This document shows, piece by piece, positions 12,677-26,683 of a stretch of DNA of 64,000 nt. Source of the DNA: Varroa destructor. Taxonomy: Eukaryota > Arthropoda > Arachnida > Mesostigmata > Varroidae. How positions within the stretch are numbered: position 1 is the first letter of the stretch; every line of letters starts with the position of its first letter. Both the position numbers and the translations under genes were made by a program. Location: positions 25,676,757 to 25,740,756 of the forward strand of contig NW_019211458.1 in NCBI RefSeq assembly GCF_002443255.2. Direction: 5' to 3'. The notes beneath the pieces were generated by a model. That model saw nothing but the letters and a program-made list of their open reading frames with translations, searched no databases and was not told the DNA's origin.

Positions 12677-15600
12677 TTCTACTTAGCATCGATTGCCGTA
12701 TTATGGCTGATGACCTTTATGGTTGAAAGGCTAACATCGAATTTGGTCGATGCGTTTTGTCGTGTTTCCTAGTCTTCAAGGTAGAAACCAGCGCAGATTG
12801 TCTGGATAAACTCAACGCGAGCTTAAAATAGATCAGGCACCTCGAATTATAAATTTAATCAATCAAAGAATTCTCCATATATACAAACGATGTCTTCCGA
12901 TTGCGCATTTTGTCTTTGACTAAAAAATGATTAAATGCAAGAAACTATCCAAAATTTTAATGCAATCTTAATTGTTTACCCAACCAGTTATATCTGTCAA
13001 GTTTTATAGGAGAACATTATTTATTGAAATCAATCAGCACTGAAAATCTATTGTTCAGCCTAAAGCGCTGTACCGTTAGGTTGTACCGCCTCGGCTATGC
13101 TAAAACATCGTGATATTATGTGTGCATGTATGTTTGAAAATCGGAACGGATGTAGTAGATTTCAATGTTTTATAGCACATAGTTTCTGATATTTTTACCA
13201 GGATTTTAATGATGATATATTATGATTCCCGGAAGAAAACGACCAAGGGTTTCAAGTTGTCTGATAGCGCCTCGTAGTCGACACAGCGGAAAAAACGTAA
13301 AGAATGTTTGTGAAATATATTTATTCTCTCCTCATTACAATGCGTACCATTAAATTAATACTTTATTGTTATTACTGGATCAATAAAGCAATAAATTTTC
13401 TTCAATTCTATGGGTTTGTTTATCATCAGCAGCCGTCGTGCCTATCATCGTGAGCATCATGGGTCGCCACGAAATTAACATGATGGTACAAAACGTACAC
13501 GTGCTACGCTTCCTCTTGTTTCGCTAGTCATCTTCTATGACCTCAAGCGTACGTAGAAATTAATCCGTGTACGTTAGTGTGTATACGCAGAACTATGTGA
13601 ATATGCAAGTACTTACGTCCTGTCACTCCTGTCTGGTACAGACAACGTACCGTGCGTCATACTAGGAATACACGTAACAGCAGTAGATACGCTACGTTAC
13701 CATACGAATGCGCTTCTCCAGCAACAATAGCAAAAGGAATATAAGCAGAACGAAATTGATCCCGCAAACGGTATAAAACGTGCGCGTGAAACAGCGCCCC
13801 TCATTCGCTTCAGTGCGGAATCAGTCTGCGACTGTCTTCGGCTTTGTTGACACCTCACGTCGTATACAGGGACAGTGACGCTTGTAGTGTCCTTAGCAGG
13901 AGAACACCCGAAAGGTAAATAGGCATAAGCACGAACGTAAAACCAGTAGGCTCTTGTCAAAGCCCGTCGAAGGCAGAAGTCTGCTAGCAGAGCCTAGACC
14001 TGGCTTTGCAACAGCAAAAGCAGTTCTTCGTCACTGCGCGAAATGGCAGCCTATGCACTTTCTTGCCGGATTTGTCGAGTGTTGTTGCTGCAAATGTATG
14101 CGCATAGAGAAATACACAAATTGCACGCCGAAGATGTACAACAATACAAAAGTACAGATATTGCAACGCGACAGGTGTGTATGAGAAATATGCATACATA
14201 ACGGCATATGTACAAACACACAGAAACGTTGGCAAGCTACGACATGCAGATCAACAGATGGAAAAATGCAGAGGGGCATATGCATACTGGGGCGCGGAAT
14301 GCATTGTCTAAATTTTGGCAGCAACATGGAAACAAGTGGTAGAAGCGTAAACAGAAAAAAGAAAGTAAAGAAGAAAAAGAGAGAGAAATGCAGCAACGAA
14401 TGCCCTGGCGCAATCGTCTAATTTGTCAATTGGTGTTACCCAGTCTAGCGAGACGCAGGTATTTCTCGGATAAACGGGAACAAGACAATGATAAAATGTG
14501 ACACTGACCGCAAAACGATAATAAAACTAGAGGTATGAGGGACTCGCGCAAAAGAAGGATAAACGAAAGGTAGGCATGAAGACACAAGAAAGGCCAGAGT
14601 GAAATAGGCTGCTATAACAGCAACTGGAACGCGATGGGCCTGTTTATTTTTCAAGGTTCCTGTACTTAGCAACTATCAATAGCTTTTTGGGAAAGAAGGG
14701 TACTACGGAAAGGCCTATGTTATAATCGTGTAAGCATAGGCTACATACCAGACTGATATGCTCATTAATGGACATATATATATAAAAGAAACTAATGACC
14801 CATGTAAGAATTCTTCTTATGTATGGATTAAGCCCGGTTGCAGCGCGGGTGCTAAACCTTTACTTCGACTAAGAACTTCTTCTCCAGGCTATGGAATATG
14901 AACTTTAATTAACATCAACTTGGGACAGGATCCTTATATAGTATCTAGTAATTAACTGCGACAAAACACCTGTCATATATACACGTATATGTTGAGGTTA
15001 GACAATCGTATTTCTCCTCAATATCGTTTCAGCCATTCTTAGTCACCTGCAGCGGCGAATTCGCGACCACCCTCAAATTGTAGGTTGTGGGCTGATCTAT
15101 CGACCACGAAGCGGTTCGGTTGTTGAAGCCTCTGCGCGCCAAAGTGGCTTTCCTGGCCGTTCGTACACACCTGCCTATGTCATACATTTATCTCCTATAT
15201 CCTTGTGTATATAGGCAGCATGCGACCTTCGGGCTTGAATGCCGCTTTGCAATACAACTCCATATACGACCCAGATCCAATAAAATGCGAAAACGGTATA
15301 TCTATTTCGTCGATCTCAACGTCTGAGCCACGAAAACCAAACGAACGTCCTCCCTATTGCGTCGAGAAGCTCTGCTACATATCTGTCGGGTTTTAATAGA
15401 AGCTCGACTTACGGCTTACTCCTGGCCAATCTATTAGAGTTCAGGTTAAGTTTTGGTAACCTTGAACGTTGCTAGTGGTATGCTTACAGTTTTTGCCCAT
15501 AATCAAGCGACGATGCCGCCAGATTTGCACCGGTCGTCGATTATAGGTAAACAAAAAACTCTAAGATACCCCCATCCCTGATAAGGGGAAACTCTGGCAT

Positions 15601-18600
15601 TTGGGGAAGCAAACAATAGTAGTAAAAATAAAAAGGGTAGGATATGTCGGGATGCCCCGGGACAGCCGGCAAAGCTCCAGCTGAAGGGCAAAAATCATTG
15701 AAATTTAAACGTACATTACTTGTAGCTCCTGCAGAATGGACGGAACAATGCGGAAATAGAGTGTATCGAGCAGAGCCAACGATAAATAGGCCAGCTCAAT
15801 TGTAGGCGCACTATCGAACGATAAATTAAGCCGCAAAATTATGGCTCGTATCGACTGAAAGTAGAGGGCATAATTGAATGACTGCATACTCAGATGAATC
15901 ATTATCGGTAAATGTTTTCTAAATATAGTTTTATCGCTAATCGACATAATGGCGTTTATTTGTTGGTGTTTGGCCGCAGAGGTTAGAGTAGGCGCCAGAA
16001 TGGAGAAATTAGGAGGATTTTATAATAACAATGATTTTCCTCTAATGGCCACCGCGCATTGCTTTTAACTTAAATCCACTTTAGTTTGGAAAATAGCTAC
16101 AATCAGCCGAATCACCGCAATAGAAGTAAACTACGATTGAAAAAAAAAAACGTATTCGCTGGTATATAGTTGTAACACAATTATTCATATTATCAGTCAA
16201 GCAGCTCTCTGGGCAAAAACACTAATATTGAGATTGCTACGGGAAACTTTATACAGTCTAGCCAGTGAATAGTTAATTATTGGCAACGACTAAGGCTTCA
16301 TCTACCACCTTCATATTGACCAGCTCGGTAGACGTCGGACATCGGTAGCCTCATCAAGATAATTTACGGGCCTCACAAAAATAGGTTTTCTAGCGAAATC
16401 ACATCTTGCGCTGTCCATCCGAGCGATATGTATATGTTTGGAAATTACATGAGGATTTTAAGCTTTCATATAGAGATCTGCTTGCTCGATAATAAATAGC
16501 GAACTGCCGCGCCACATATCTTGACAATCTTAGTAATGTGAAGTTCGAAATATTGGTAAGAACTAGTGTAAACCTTTCTTAAACACTAAACTGAGAATAA
16601 TCATCGAGAACACATAAACAAACTCAAGAAGAAGTGTTAAAATTGTTAGCGTTAGATTAACAAATATTTCTATGTAGATGCCCGACATTTTTTTAAAAAG
16701 AAAGTTTGACTTAGTGGGCAAACGTTTTGGCCCAATAACGTCCGCCCGTCGGGGTATTGCCTGACTCATTGGCTCACCCTAGACAGAGATCGCTCTCCTA
16801 TGCCCGATAGCTGGCATATCTTCTGTTATTGAATGGTCTTATAAAGAAAGGATGACCTGTGTATTAAACACAGCGAACAAGTATATCATGTATACTAGCG
16901 CAGGAGCTCCAAAGTGATTGGTCGAGAAACTAGAAATAGGCTTGCCTCGATCGCCCCATCATCTTCACTTGAGCAGTTACAATTTAAAATGGCTAAATAG
17001 TAAGCTGACCGCTAGCCAAAGGGAATTTGCTGAACAAGCTCGCAAAATGGTCGATCAGTTAAAAGCTGTTATCGGCCAAACTAGTATGCCCTATAACTAA
17101 TTATGCAAGCTCGCTAAAAAGACGCTGATTAAAAGAGGCACAATCGAACAGCCATTACTAATGACGCTATTCGTCCAACCCTTAGAACTTTTAGCTATGA
17201 CTGAAGAGCCGACGGAGCAGCAAAAAGTTAATCGAAGATATTAGCAGCCTGATTGTCATCACTGATACCGTCTTCTGCATCAATAAGGTGGCATTGCGTA
17301 GGTGTCATATCCCGCTCGTGCAGCTTCCTCATACGACGTAGGAAGACAAATAGAATAGCGTTTGAGGAACGTTTTCTCTCTAACAAATAGATAACCTGCA
17401 ACCCGCGCCCTTCGATCACGCCGAAAACACATTCAATTCATTGTGACTCCGTAATTAACACTATAGAAATTGAATTTGATATCTCTAGTTCGGCAAATCA
17501 GCGGTCGGTTACTTAAGCTACAGTTGCAATGCTACGCCGCAAGTATGTCCAAATAACAGCACGTAAAAGTAACAGTCTCTTGAGAGCAATTCGCAAGCTC
17601 CCGAGTTTACCTACAGGACAGACCTAATATAATTGTCAGAACATCTCAGTTAATTAAGAATACTACGCATTATTCTGTGGAAACAGTTTCGCTACCTCGG
17701 TTGTAAGATATCGGTGTCGATTCGCACGTTAACTGCCCTTTTCGTAACATCTGTTCCATGAACAACATGAAAAATAAGGAGTCCCTAAGAAATTCGAATC
17801 GAACGTTTTCGAAACGACCTACTGCTCAGTGACCCTTCATACCGCTAAACAAAAAAGTACCGCTGAGAATGACTGACGCGCCACCTATGTTTTTCCACGA
17901 CGTTTGTTTCTGTCAATCGTCTTGATGGTGCAGTGCGGTATCATTCTACCATTGGAATACGAGGCTAAGCTACAAGCTCGCGATAAGCTGACACCACTTA
18001 CCAGCAGCAAACTCTTTGACCGTTTATTTCCTTTTGCGGTGTGTCTTTTAATAGCCGAAGACCGTTTGTGCTGATGGGATGTGCGGCACTGCATGAGACT
18101 GAGTCGAAAAATTTGATCAAGTCGACCACATCACTTGGGGTTGGTCTGCCCCTTGACATGTTCAATGCTCCCGGTTTATTAAGAAACTAGGTGGAAAGGT
18201 ATCGAAAGTCATCGATTTCCACAGCAGTTTTAGACGTGAGCAATGTTTCGGCGTAAATCCAATAGAAAGACGATGAAGCTTCGCCAGCCCCTAGAACGAA
18301 ACATCTTGTTGTGGGTGCTGCTTCTCAATGCGGGCTTTAGCAAAGCATATAAAGGTTGGCTCTTGGTTACCATTATAGTATTTAGGCGTACCGCCATCTA
18401 TAGATAACGATATTCCAGTTAACGAAATGATGATTGTTCTTTAATACTGTAGATACGCCTCATTTGGTGTGAAAAGGTCGTTACGGTCGTAAGTACTAGT
18501 CATAAGGAGATATTAGTATTATATTAAGACATTTTGTTTGGTCCAATTGTCTTAATATAGCGGAGCTCGAAATCAGTAGTTGTAGAAATAAACATTTGTA

Positions 18601-19292
18601 CTAGATACGCTATATTTGTATAATTTGCACAAATACGGGGGTAAATATGATCGCATAGCTGAACAGGAGCGGTAGTGACGATGAGCTGAACTTCTTATTC
18701 TTCCGAGCAGTGTTTGAAGAATGAAAAAGAAGCTGCTTGATGACATGTACTGTGCCGCCTGTTTATGTATGTACACGTATACATATAGACTAGCCACTTG
18801 TCGGAATCATATTCTATTTTTGGTTTACAGTATAAATCGTTAGGGGAAAATTTTTGGTGTTAGAAATAACGGCTGCGTTCGAGGGTAAATCACTGCATGA
18901 AAGCAATACGATGAGTCACTCATTACGATTTAAGCTACCAAAAACCGTGACGAAGTAGTGAAAAAATGACGCGCTTGTATGTTTTGAGATTACAAAGCAA
19001 AAAGCTGTGGCCAGATATAAACCATCAAAATTCAGCAGGTAAATACGGAAAACGATTCGTGCATAGGTTAGCGGCCTGCGAAGTATAGATCAAGTAAATA
19101 TGGCGGGATGTATTGCAATAAACGACCGTAGCAAGTTGGCCTGTATCAACGTTTGGATGAACCTTGTCAATAAAAAGAAATCGCTGCTGTTTCAAATTTA
19201 ACGTGCAAAAGTAAACGTATAACGTTCCTGACAGAAAAAAAAACATTCCAGAACCTTCCCGACGTGCCGAAGTAACGACCCACAACATAACA

Positions 19293-22200
19293 ATGAGGGC
19301 GGATGTCGTGCAACTCAATTTTGGTTTCCGTGACGACGGAACTCTCAGAATTTTTAGGGCAGCAATTGATGAGACCATCAGGATGGCGTACACGTTACGC
19401 TACTGTGACAAATCAAAGCCTAGGAACTTACAATTTTGCGGTCACCTAAACGTAGAACAAAACAACCATACTGCGGTGAGAAGATCCTAACATCTTGAAT
19501 TCATACCATTGCTTTACCCTTCACGTTTGTATTCGCTTTTTTTTTGTTTTTTTTTTTTTAATATTAGCTTGTATATATATTAGTTTAATATTAACTTGTT
19601 TCATTTATATAATATTAAATGTTCGACTTTTCCGAGCCCCATCAGGAGACAGCTAAACAGTAACGAGCAAAAGCGAAAATTTCAGATTTATTTATTTGAC
19701 ACTAATTGTTAAGCTAAATTTTTAGCGAGATTCACTACATTTATGAGCGTCAAAATACCATTTTGGCAATTAGGACATGTACTTAGTATCCTTATGAGCT
19801 CCGGAAGACTGAGCTACGAGCTTAGCATTTTCTATAAGCGTGATTCACAACCCGTGAGAAGATGTTTTTCTAAATAACCTTTTATCAGCGCCATCATAGT
19901 TCATGTGGAACAGCAACAAGTTTAATAAGATTAAAACCTAAATACATAACTAATATCGTAGATATACAGATGTACGAAAACGAATTGCAACTCTTCATTA
20001 TACGTATTGATAATATTTAGGACGCTCACGCGGATCGTGTCCGCGTTTCCCGCTGTTATGATATGATTGTCACCATTTACTCAGCTCTAGCTTTATATCA
20101 TCGGACGCAGTTGATATCTCAATGTGTACCATAATTAGAAGAAATTATAAACGAATTTAGCGTATATTTCAAGAAAAAATCTAGTTAATTTAGCGTGTAC
20201 GATGTAGTGTCATATTGAAACCATGTTGTTCTCGCAGCTTGGTCAATGCCCGGTGGCTTCGAAGCCAACCATTGACACACTTCGTTCTATAGTAAGAGCT
20301 TCCGGACCTTTGGGGCACTGCAAAGAAAATAGTAACAAACGCGCGAATAAAAGCTAGCAGCTATAGTGATATGAAGTAGGGCAGTAGACGATACGCTATG
20401 AACTCGACCTAACCTGATACAGACATCAAAACTTGTTACTAATAAGCTAGGCTTATGTAGCTTACGTGTAATAGTTTGCCTATTGCAAAGTTTCGCTTCT
20501 GGACTAATCAGGTCTACAGATTGGAACACGAGCTGCGCTCATGTGTAAAAAAAGGATGGAATACAGATATAGGACCACTCGTGTTGCGATATCTCTGTTG
20601 TGGATACGATGAGAAATTTAAGTTGATCGTTTATGTGAGGGTGTGCGTTAGCACCGAATACAACCGGCCTATGCAAGGGTCCTCCTCAGATGTCACCATG
20701 GCTCTAGTAAGGCCCGGCGGATAGACTTGTCAGAGAAAGCATACGCCCGATAACATCGGAACAGCCTGAATTGGCCCTAATATCTAGAGTCTAAAGTCTT
20801 TCTAATAACCGATGTGCCTCTTAAACACTGCCGTCACGGAAAGTATCTATTGGCAAACCATGCTGAACCGACTCAACTAAAAGTCGAGTAGAACAAAAAT
20901 TATTATTTAGACAGCCATGTACGTTACTGTGCTTGCAACTAATCTGTGTTATATAGACATTGTTGTAGATTGTTGAAGTCCTCCTCTGGTAGACAGCACG
21001 CCACTGTTCAGGACTGTGTGTCAGCACCCCACTGTGTGACAGGTTTCGAAGAAACGCTGAAGACAAATATAGAATTAATTTCGAATCGAAACGCTATAAT
21101 AACTATTTTAACAGTTACTTAAAATAGCACTAAATATAATGAGTAGTCCAGTATCTGATTCATGTGTAACGGTTACCTTCGACACAGATTAGCGATTTGT
21201 GGATGCCGTCTACTTTATATAGTATTGAGCTGTGTCCTCGACTTCTCATTGGTTTTAAAGAAATCACAAGAAAGCCTTTGACCAAGGGCGTTCTTCGCGG
21301 CGTACGATGCGATCGACGATGCTTCAATACTGTCGGTAACTATAAAAATTTGTTTCGTTAATTACATAATTCAGCTATCGTGTATATCGTTATAGGTGCA
21401 TAACTATCGAGTAAGTTGAATGGTAGACCTGATCTGACAGCCCAAATCTTTTCATAAATCGTCATAAGCTATGCTATGTGCATGGTCTGCAACAACATTT
21501 TGAAAAGTAGAACTACCTTGGTAGAAAACTTCACATTTTTATTATATTTGGTAAAAAAGTTACATTTTCTCTTGGGACAGCGAGAAATTTAAAATAAATT
21601 TCCTATAACATATAGGCCTAGCAGAACAGAATGATCTAATAACTAGCAGTGCATTAAAATATCAGGCCTCACATCGGCCCACCGAAATTTAACGGATGAT
21701 TTATTTATTCTTCAGCCGCCTTTGCGTTCACGTGCGCTTACACTGAAGACTAAAAACGCTGTAAAGATCACATAGTATAATTTCCTAGAAATTCACGTTG
21801 ATAAATGCTTAGTGAAAATCCCTATATCAATATGGTATTGCATCTAATCTGAGCAACTACGATTCATACGTTCGCAAACGTCATTCAGTAATGCTGAGCA
21901 CGTGGAATCCGTAAAAATAGTTACCAAATTTGTTTGCATCGTTGTTGCATGTAGAACCAGCAGCTTCAAAGAGGATGAACCTAAGCAGGTACGCCCCGTT
22001 TAGCGGCAGGTACGCCGAACTCGTACCTCTGCTACCCAATTTTGGTAATAAGTGTCCGGACTACCCGATGTACCCTTTGCAAATTCGAGTAGAGTATGTC
22101 ACTGGTTTCGGTGCCAGAGGTCATCTGACTTTTAAGGATGCTCGCCTCAAAAAGTTCCAGTTGATCGTACCAATGATGGGTGACGCATTACCTGCAATTC

Positions 22201-22590
22201 AGATGGATGGCTACGTTAGATGCGGGCGACAGTCTCGTTTCGCCATCTTCGGAAAAGAACGTAAGAAAGGCCAGTTTGCAGGTCGAAATTTAACTGTTGT
22301 CCGATTTCGTGCACATTGAACCCGCATACCAGTATTGTTCTAACTTACCGAAGTTATTACGCATGACGTCAGATAACTGGACGAGTATATTATTAGCATC
22401 GCAGGCTAACACAAATATAGTAAGTGCGTTAGATCCGAACATCCAGGCCAATGCTGTCCTTCCCTCCCCCATATTTGTGACTTGTAATAAAATTTTACCA
22501 TTGACTTGTTCGTGTTTCATGATAGGACCATTGCCCAAGATTGAATGTTCAAATCCAATGCAAAACAAAGTCCGTTTGCGTATTGCTTGA
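19293..22590 (+). CDS. Diverged four-exon member of the plus-strand family
   Basis: Proposed exons: 19293-19475 (ends GCG|GTGAGA, phase 0), 20512-20706 (AATCAG| to CTA|GTAAGG, 65 codons, phase 0-0), 21972 or 22053 to 22260 (ends GAAC|GTAAGA, phase 1) and 22397-22590 (TTATTAG|, stop TGA). They give 286 or 259 aa. Exon 3 aligns without gaps to the best copy: CPDYPMYPLQIRVEYVTGF against CTSNPVYAVLRIPLMVPGF. Exon 4 starts SQANTNIVSALD against RSTERTIITSID at the same distance from the same-phase junction. Exon 1 has F-x5-ET and lacks a visible signal peptide, so a further upstream exon may exist. The exon 3 acceptor is uncertain (AAG in both options). Two exon-sized open frames overlapping near 22294-22319 are explained by the exon 3/4 splice rather than a frameshift. 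Confidence 0.35.
19537..19559. repeat. T-tract (T9 G T13)
   Basis: Homopolymeric T run interrupted once. It lies about 60 nt after the proposed exon end at 19475, inside the first intron of that gene. Confidence 0.9.
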
Positions 22591-23077
22591 TAAAGAGTCG
22601 AAATAAGGGTATGGCTTTCAGCCAGCACAACTTTTCTCAGTTCGATTCTTTATTGTTATAATTAGAAAAAAGGCTCATCCCAACAACAACATCTAGTAAC
22701 TATAGTAAGCTGACCATGTATTAACCATTGTTGTTAAGCTCGTCATTTACTAAGTATGCGTAGTCATCGAATTAATATTGTTTCACAGTAATTAGTATAC
22801 ATATTTTGCTTGGTCATAACCCCGAGAACTGCACGAACTATCCAGCTTGCTACTTTAGCTACTTTAGTGATCTACTTCGACCCGACGATTCCGCTAGTAT
22901 ATAGCCATGTTGCTACATGCCTCTTGCATATGATCGTGCCTTGTTCGTTATCGCCGTCAAAAAAAGCTATAATTTCTAACGTTACTCACTAGTCGTCCCG
23001 ACAGAATGCTATGATATATTATTAAATAGATATATGTTCGTTAATTGGTTACATTTCGACGACCCAGCCAGTCTGAA

Positions 23078-25210
23078 ATGATCTACCGATCCCATCGTAA
23101 ACAACCCGATTTTTTATTAGTTTTCCTAGCCCAACTAACTGAGATGTTATGGATGCACCCGGCAAATTTTCACGAAGTGGTTAATTCTAGAATGATTCGA
23201 TCAGACTCAAGGCTTAAGGCTACCGAAGACAGTAATAAAATGTACGGGACGTTACAAATACTAAAAATGTTTAAGTCTTTTGCAGTTCGCTCGAAGAGTG
23301 AAATAGAAAGAGATCCTCCTTCTCTATTCGTGGAGCACCTACTAAATGCCATTAGTGGCAGTCGCGAGTATAGAGCAATTGTGGAACCATCAATTTTCCG
23401 ACGCATACGAATGGACCAGATCTTTACTGAGGGGAAAAGTAAAGACTTATTCTTGCCGCTAGTAAGTTCGCATTGCTTTTCATTATTTTCTTATAATGCG
23501 GCACAAATATCCTGTCGTAACTATATTATACTGTACTGTGAAAAAATAACAGGATCGATCGAGAGCAGTAGATTTACACCGAACCGCACATGGGCAACTT
23601 TTTTTGGTAGTTGCCATGTGCTTTTCAGAGGTTTCGACACCGTACGGTTAATAGTTTGAGAGGAGTGAATTCATAATTAATGATTAGTCCTAATGAAGCA
23701 TGACTGGCCATCAAAAAACACGGCGTAACTATCTGCATGAATTTCTATGCATTTCGTTAAGTACAAGCTCTTTTAGTTTAGTTTTCTAGACGTAACTGCT
23801 CTCTATGGAAAATAGTTCAGATGAGTAAACTTGCACTCACATGCCGCCTAAAGCATATAGCAATGCATATTTATAGATAAATTCTTAGCACCTTTCATCA
23901 ATGATCAGCTTTATTTTCGAAAATCGCCTTAAAACCTTATTGAAAAAATTGTCGTTGTCATTTTGGTGTCATGGTCTTTTGTCATTGATTACGCCGCTCG
24001 CGGATTCTTAGTAGCAAATTTTGCATAGGTCTACAGCGATGAATACGTGGTAGTACAAAAGTTTTAACTTCGAATGAGAGAAAACTTAGATTAACAGGGA
24101 GAGATTGCCCGTCGAGAGCTATAAAGACATTTTCCGACTTTTTTTGACTGTTAAAGGGTCTTTTCTCTTTAATTGCGTTTTAATTAAATTAAATGCGTTA
24201 AATTTTAACGTTCTAGATTCGCTGTATCAGAAGGGTTTTAACACCAAAAATAGAGTGCTCCTTTCATATCTCTCGAAACACAGGGTAATTTTCTTTGATG
24301 AGTACCTTGACACCAGGTTCAACGGATTGGCCGCCGGACTCTGCCCATCTTTGCCTTTGAGTTTCGAATGGGAGAAGGCCCATTATTCATTACCAACAAC
24401 AAATTGAAACACTAAATGTTTTTAACAAACAATTTGTATTATGTGATATCACGTTTGTGAAACCTGTCAGCAAAAAACGCCCTTTATCTCACGATTCACA
24501 TAGCGCGCCATACATTTTAAACTGGGATCACTATCGTCATGGCTTCTGCTGAACTTTAGTCGTCTGACAACCTCTGAAGTTATTAATCCCCAAAACGTTT
24601 CGGCGTGTCTGGTCCGTCTATGATGGTCCAGAAAAAAAAACCTAGAAAATGTAGCCGACCGCGTATGAAATAAGTGAGATATGTTAATAACGATATCAGA
24701 GGAAGAAATTACCTTTTGTCAAACAAACTATTATACAAATTGTACGCTTTTTGCATCGTACTTTTACAATGTATCGATTTCGTCAAGTTGGATCTGTCAA
24801 TTTATTGTTGTATTGCGAAACAAAGATCAAGATTTGTATGCTTGATCCTTAACCTCGAACTCACTTCTGTGAGTTATTACGCTATCATTTTGCCACATTA
24901 ACCTATGTAATCCTAGACTATATACAATGGTGCATGCTTCTCTTCGAGACACCGAGAAGTGCTCAGTGATTTGATAATTTCGAAAAAATTGTAAATATCT
25001 ATATTCGATCCTCTGCAGGTAACTGTAGCCGGTTTGACAAATTTTGATTACAACTGGCTCGACGTTAAGGACTATCGTATCTCTAAAAAAATACTGCTCA
25101 CCTTCAAAATCAAGGTCCGTGAATCGACCATACACAGTGATTGGGAACATGCTACGTTTAACGGAACAGCCGTATTTAAGTTAACGCTTTATTTCGAGAT
25201 TGTTGTAGAG
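23078..25210 (+). CDS. Partial member of the plus-strand family, interrupted by the scaffold gap
   Basis: Exon 1 is 23078-23461. It belongs to an open frame of 205 codons (23045-23659), the longest unexplained frame in the window and unlikely by chance at this composition. It ends at a consensus donor, CTA|GTAAGT, in phase 0. Exon 2 is 25019-25210 (CTCTGCAG| to GAG|GTACGA), 64 codons, phase 0 to 0, with VTVAGLTNF followed by alternating hydrophobic strands. Together they encode 192 residues. Exon 1 shares the spacing FV-x10-RE-x5-EP with the gene at 56156 (FV-x11-RE-x5-EP). Exons 3 and 4 are not seen; the gap starts 51 nt after exon 2, so they may be in the gap, or the copy may be truncated. 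A weak hydrophobic segment at residues 12-26 could be a signal peptide. Function as for the best copy, by inference. Confidence 0.4.
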
Positions 25211-25261
25211 GTACGATTCAATAAAACATCTAGTAGATCGAACTGAAGGTGAATTGCAAAT

Positions 25262-25361
25262 NNNNNNNNNNNNNNNNNNNNNNNNNNNNNNNNNNNNNNN
25301 NNNNNNNNNNNNNNNNNNNNNNNNNNNNNNNNNNNNNNNNNNNNNNNNNNNNNNNNNNNNN
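25262..25361. other. Assembly gap, exactly 100 N
   Basis: The round number suggests a scaffold placeholder of unknown true size. It interrupts the region downstream of the exon ending at 25210. Confidence 0.98.
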
Positions 25362-26325
25362 ATATATAAATTGTCTCATTAGAGAAACGTTTAGAGATCA
25401 ATATGACTAAAAAAGATCAAGTACCAGAATTTAGCTTATTTTAAAGTTTTCATTCTAAAAGCTAATTATTGAAAATACGCACATATGCAATACAGATCCA
25501 GAACAATTTCTGTATTTGTAGAAGTACGCGGCACGTAATGACCGATGGTTCCTTAAAGGGGTGCTTATAAATTTGTACACGCCTTTTTCCTAAAATATCC
25601 TATTATTGTTGTTTCTATATAACATCTGTGGAATATAGCTATATTCCTGATGACAAGACTGGTTATACCCTTCTGGTGCGGCCGTTAAGCTAAAAAAAAA
25701 CTATATATTTCTAATAATATAGAGCACTGCTGCTTATATGGTACAGTGAGTTCTCACTTTAAATAGAATGATGTCCAAGTAGAATAGTAGCAATGATTTA
25801 GTAATTTTTCGTACCTCAGTTTCTAATCAGACATGTGCACAAATCTCAAACTAGGAACCTCTTAATGACAAAAAGTACATGATATCTTTAAATTCGTACA
25901 GAAAGCATATTCAACTTAACGTATAGAGCTTGCCTTTATTCGCCGGCTGTCCCAGTAAGCAGCTTGATCTATCGGTAAGCCAGAAAGCGTTGTCTGTTAT
26001 TTTTGAAATAAACATAAATAGTATAAACCGGTGCATATACAGAAGGGGAAGTAGATGAACTTATAGAAGAAAGATATGCTTCTACGTAACTGAGAGGCAG
26101 AAAAATATCGGTCGACTGTTAACAAAAAGGAGACTCATACTGAAAGAATCGAGGACTAACCAATAAAAGGCTTAATTCTATAAAAAAAAAGCATAGTATT
26201 AGCTCGCGCCGAGTTACCTTCAGTTAGACTAGCAACCATTATGGAATAAAAAATGCTAGTCTCCACCGATAACGTACTTAAGTGAAAATACTTAAAGAAA
26301 AATCCTTGAAGTATATTGCCGTTTT
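25362..26325. other. AT-rich sequence after the gap, no recognised gene
   Basis: No plus-strand frame of exon size was found that could supply the missing exons 3-4 of the 23-25 kb gene. Confidence 0.5.
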
Positions 26326-26331
26326 TTTATT
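26326..26331 (-). terminator. Polyadenylation signal of DM4/12 copy 1
   Basis: AATAAA on the minus strand lies about 355 nt after the stop codon. The other two paralogues have their signal at a similar distance (about 310-330 nt). Confidence 0.45.
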
Positions 26332-26683
26332 TCTTAGTTGTACTTGAATTATTAAAAGATTTACTAGAAGAAAGAATTATTAATATCGTTATGTGTTTGA
26401 ATAATAAATGTGTTCACGAGCTGCAATGTTATCTGTAATGACATACAAGTTTAGTTGAAATACGTTCGCATGTTGTCCGTTTCTCCGATGATATAACTAT
26501 AACTCATCATTCACCAGAATAGGATATTCATTTCGCAAGGGCAATTTTCAGCCATCCGCTGTGCTTCTGAATTCTTACCTAGATTGCCTTAGGCCCCTTA
26601 GTTTACGGTCGCAGATTTTCATAGACAGAACAGTATTGCACATGCTTCAGATGCGACAAATATCGGCATAACTATGCAAAAGT

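Larger units (their letters stand above)
10807..19292. other. Intergenic AT-rich sequence with one decayed open frame
   Basis: Holds the palindrome at 12432 and a TATA motif at 12646. A frame at 16918-17242 stays open except for one TAA at 17098. I recognise no gene; open frames on both strands are short and lack splice-supported extensions. Confidence 0.5.

Noticed and set aside
22290..22628. 112-codon minus-strand frame
   Set aside because: Antisense to the proposed exon 4 at 22397-22590, without splice or motif support.
19293..25246. Viral or bacterial insertion as the source of the long plus-strand frames
   Set aside because: No polymerase, capsid, integrase or bacterial motif is visible, and the frames end at eukaryotic splice donors whose phases match other loci in the window.
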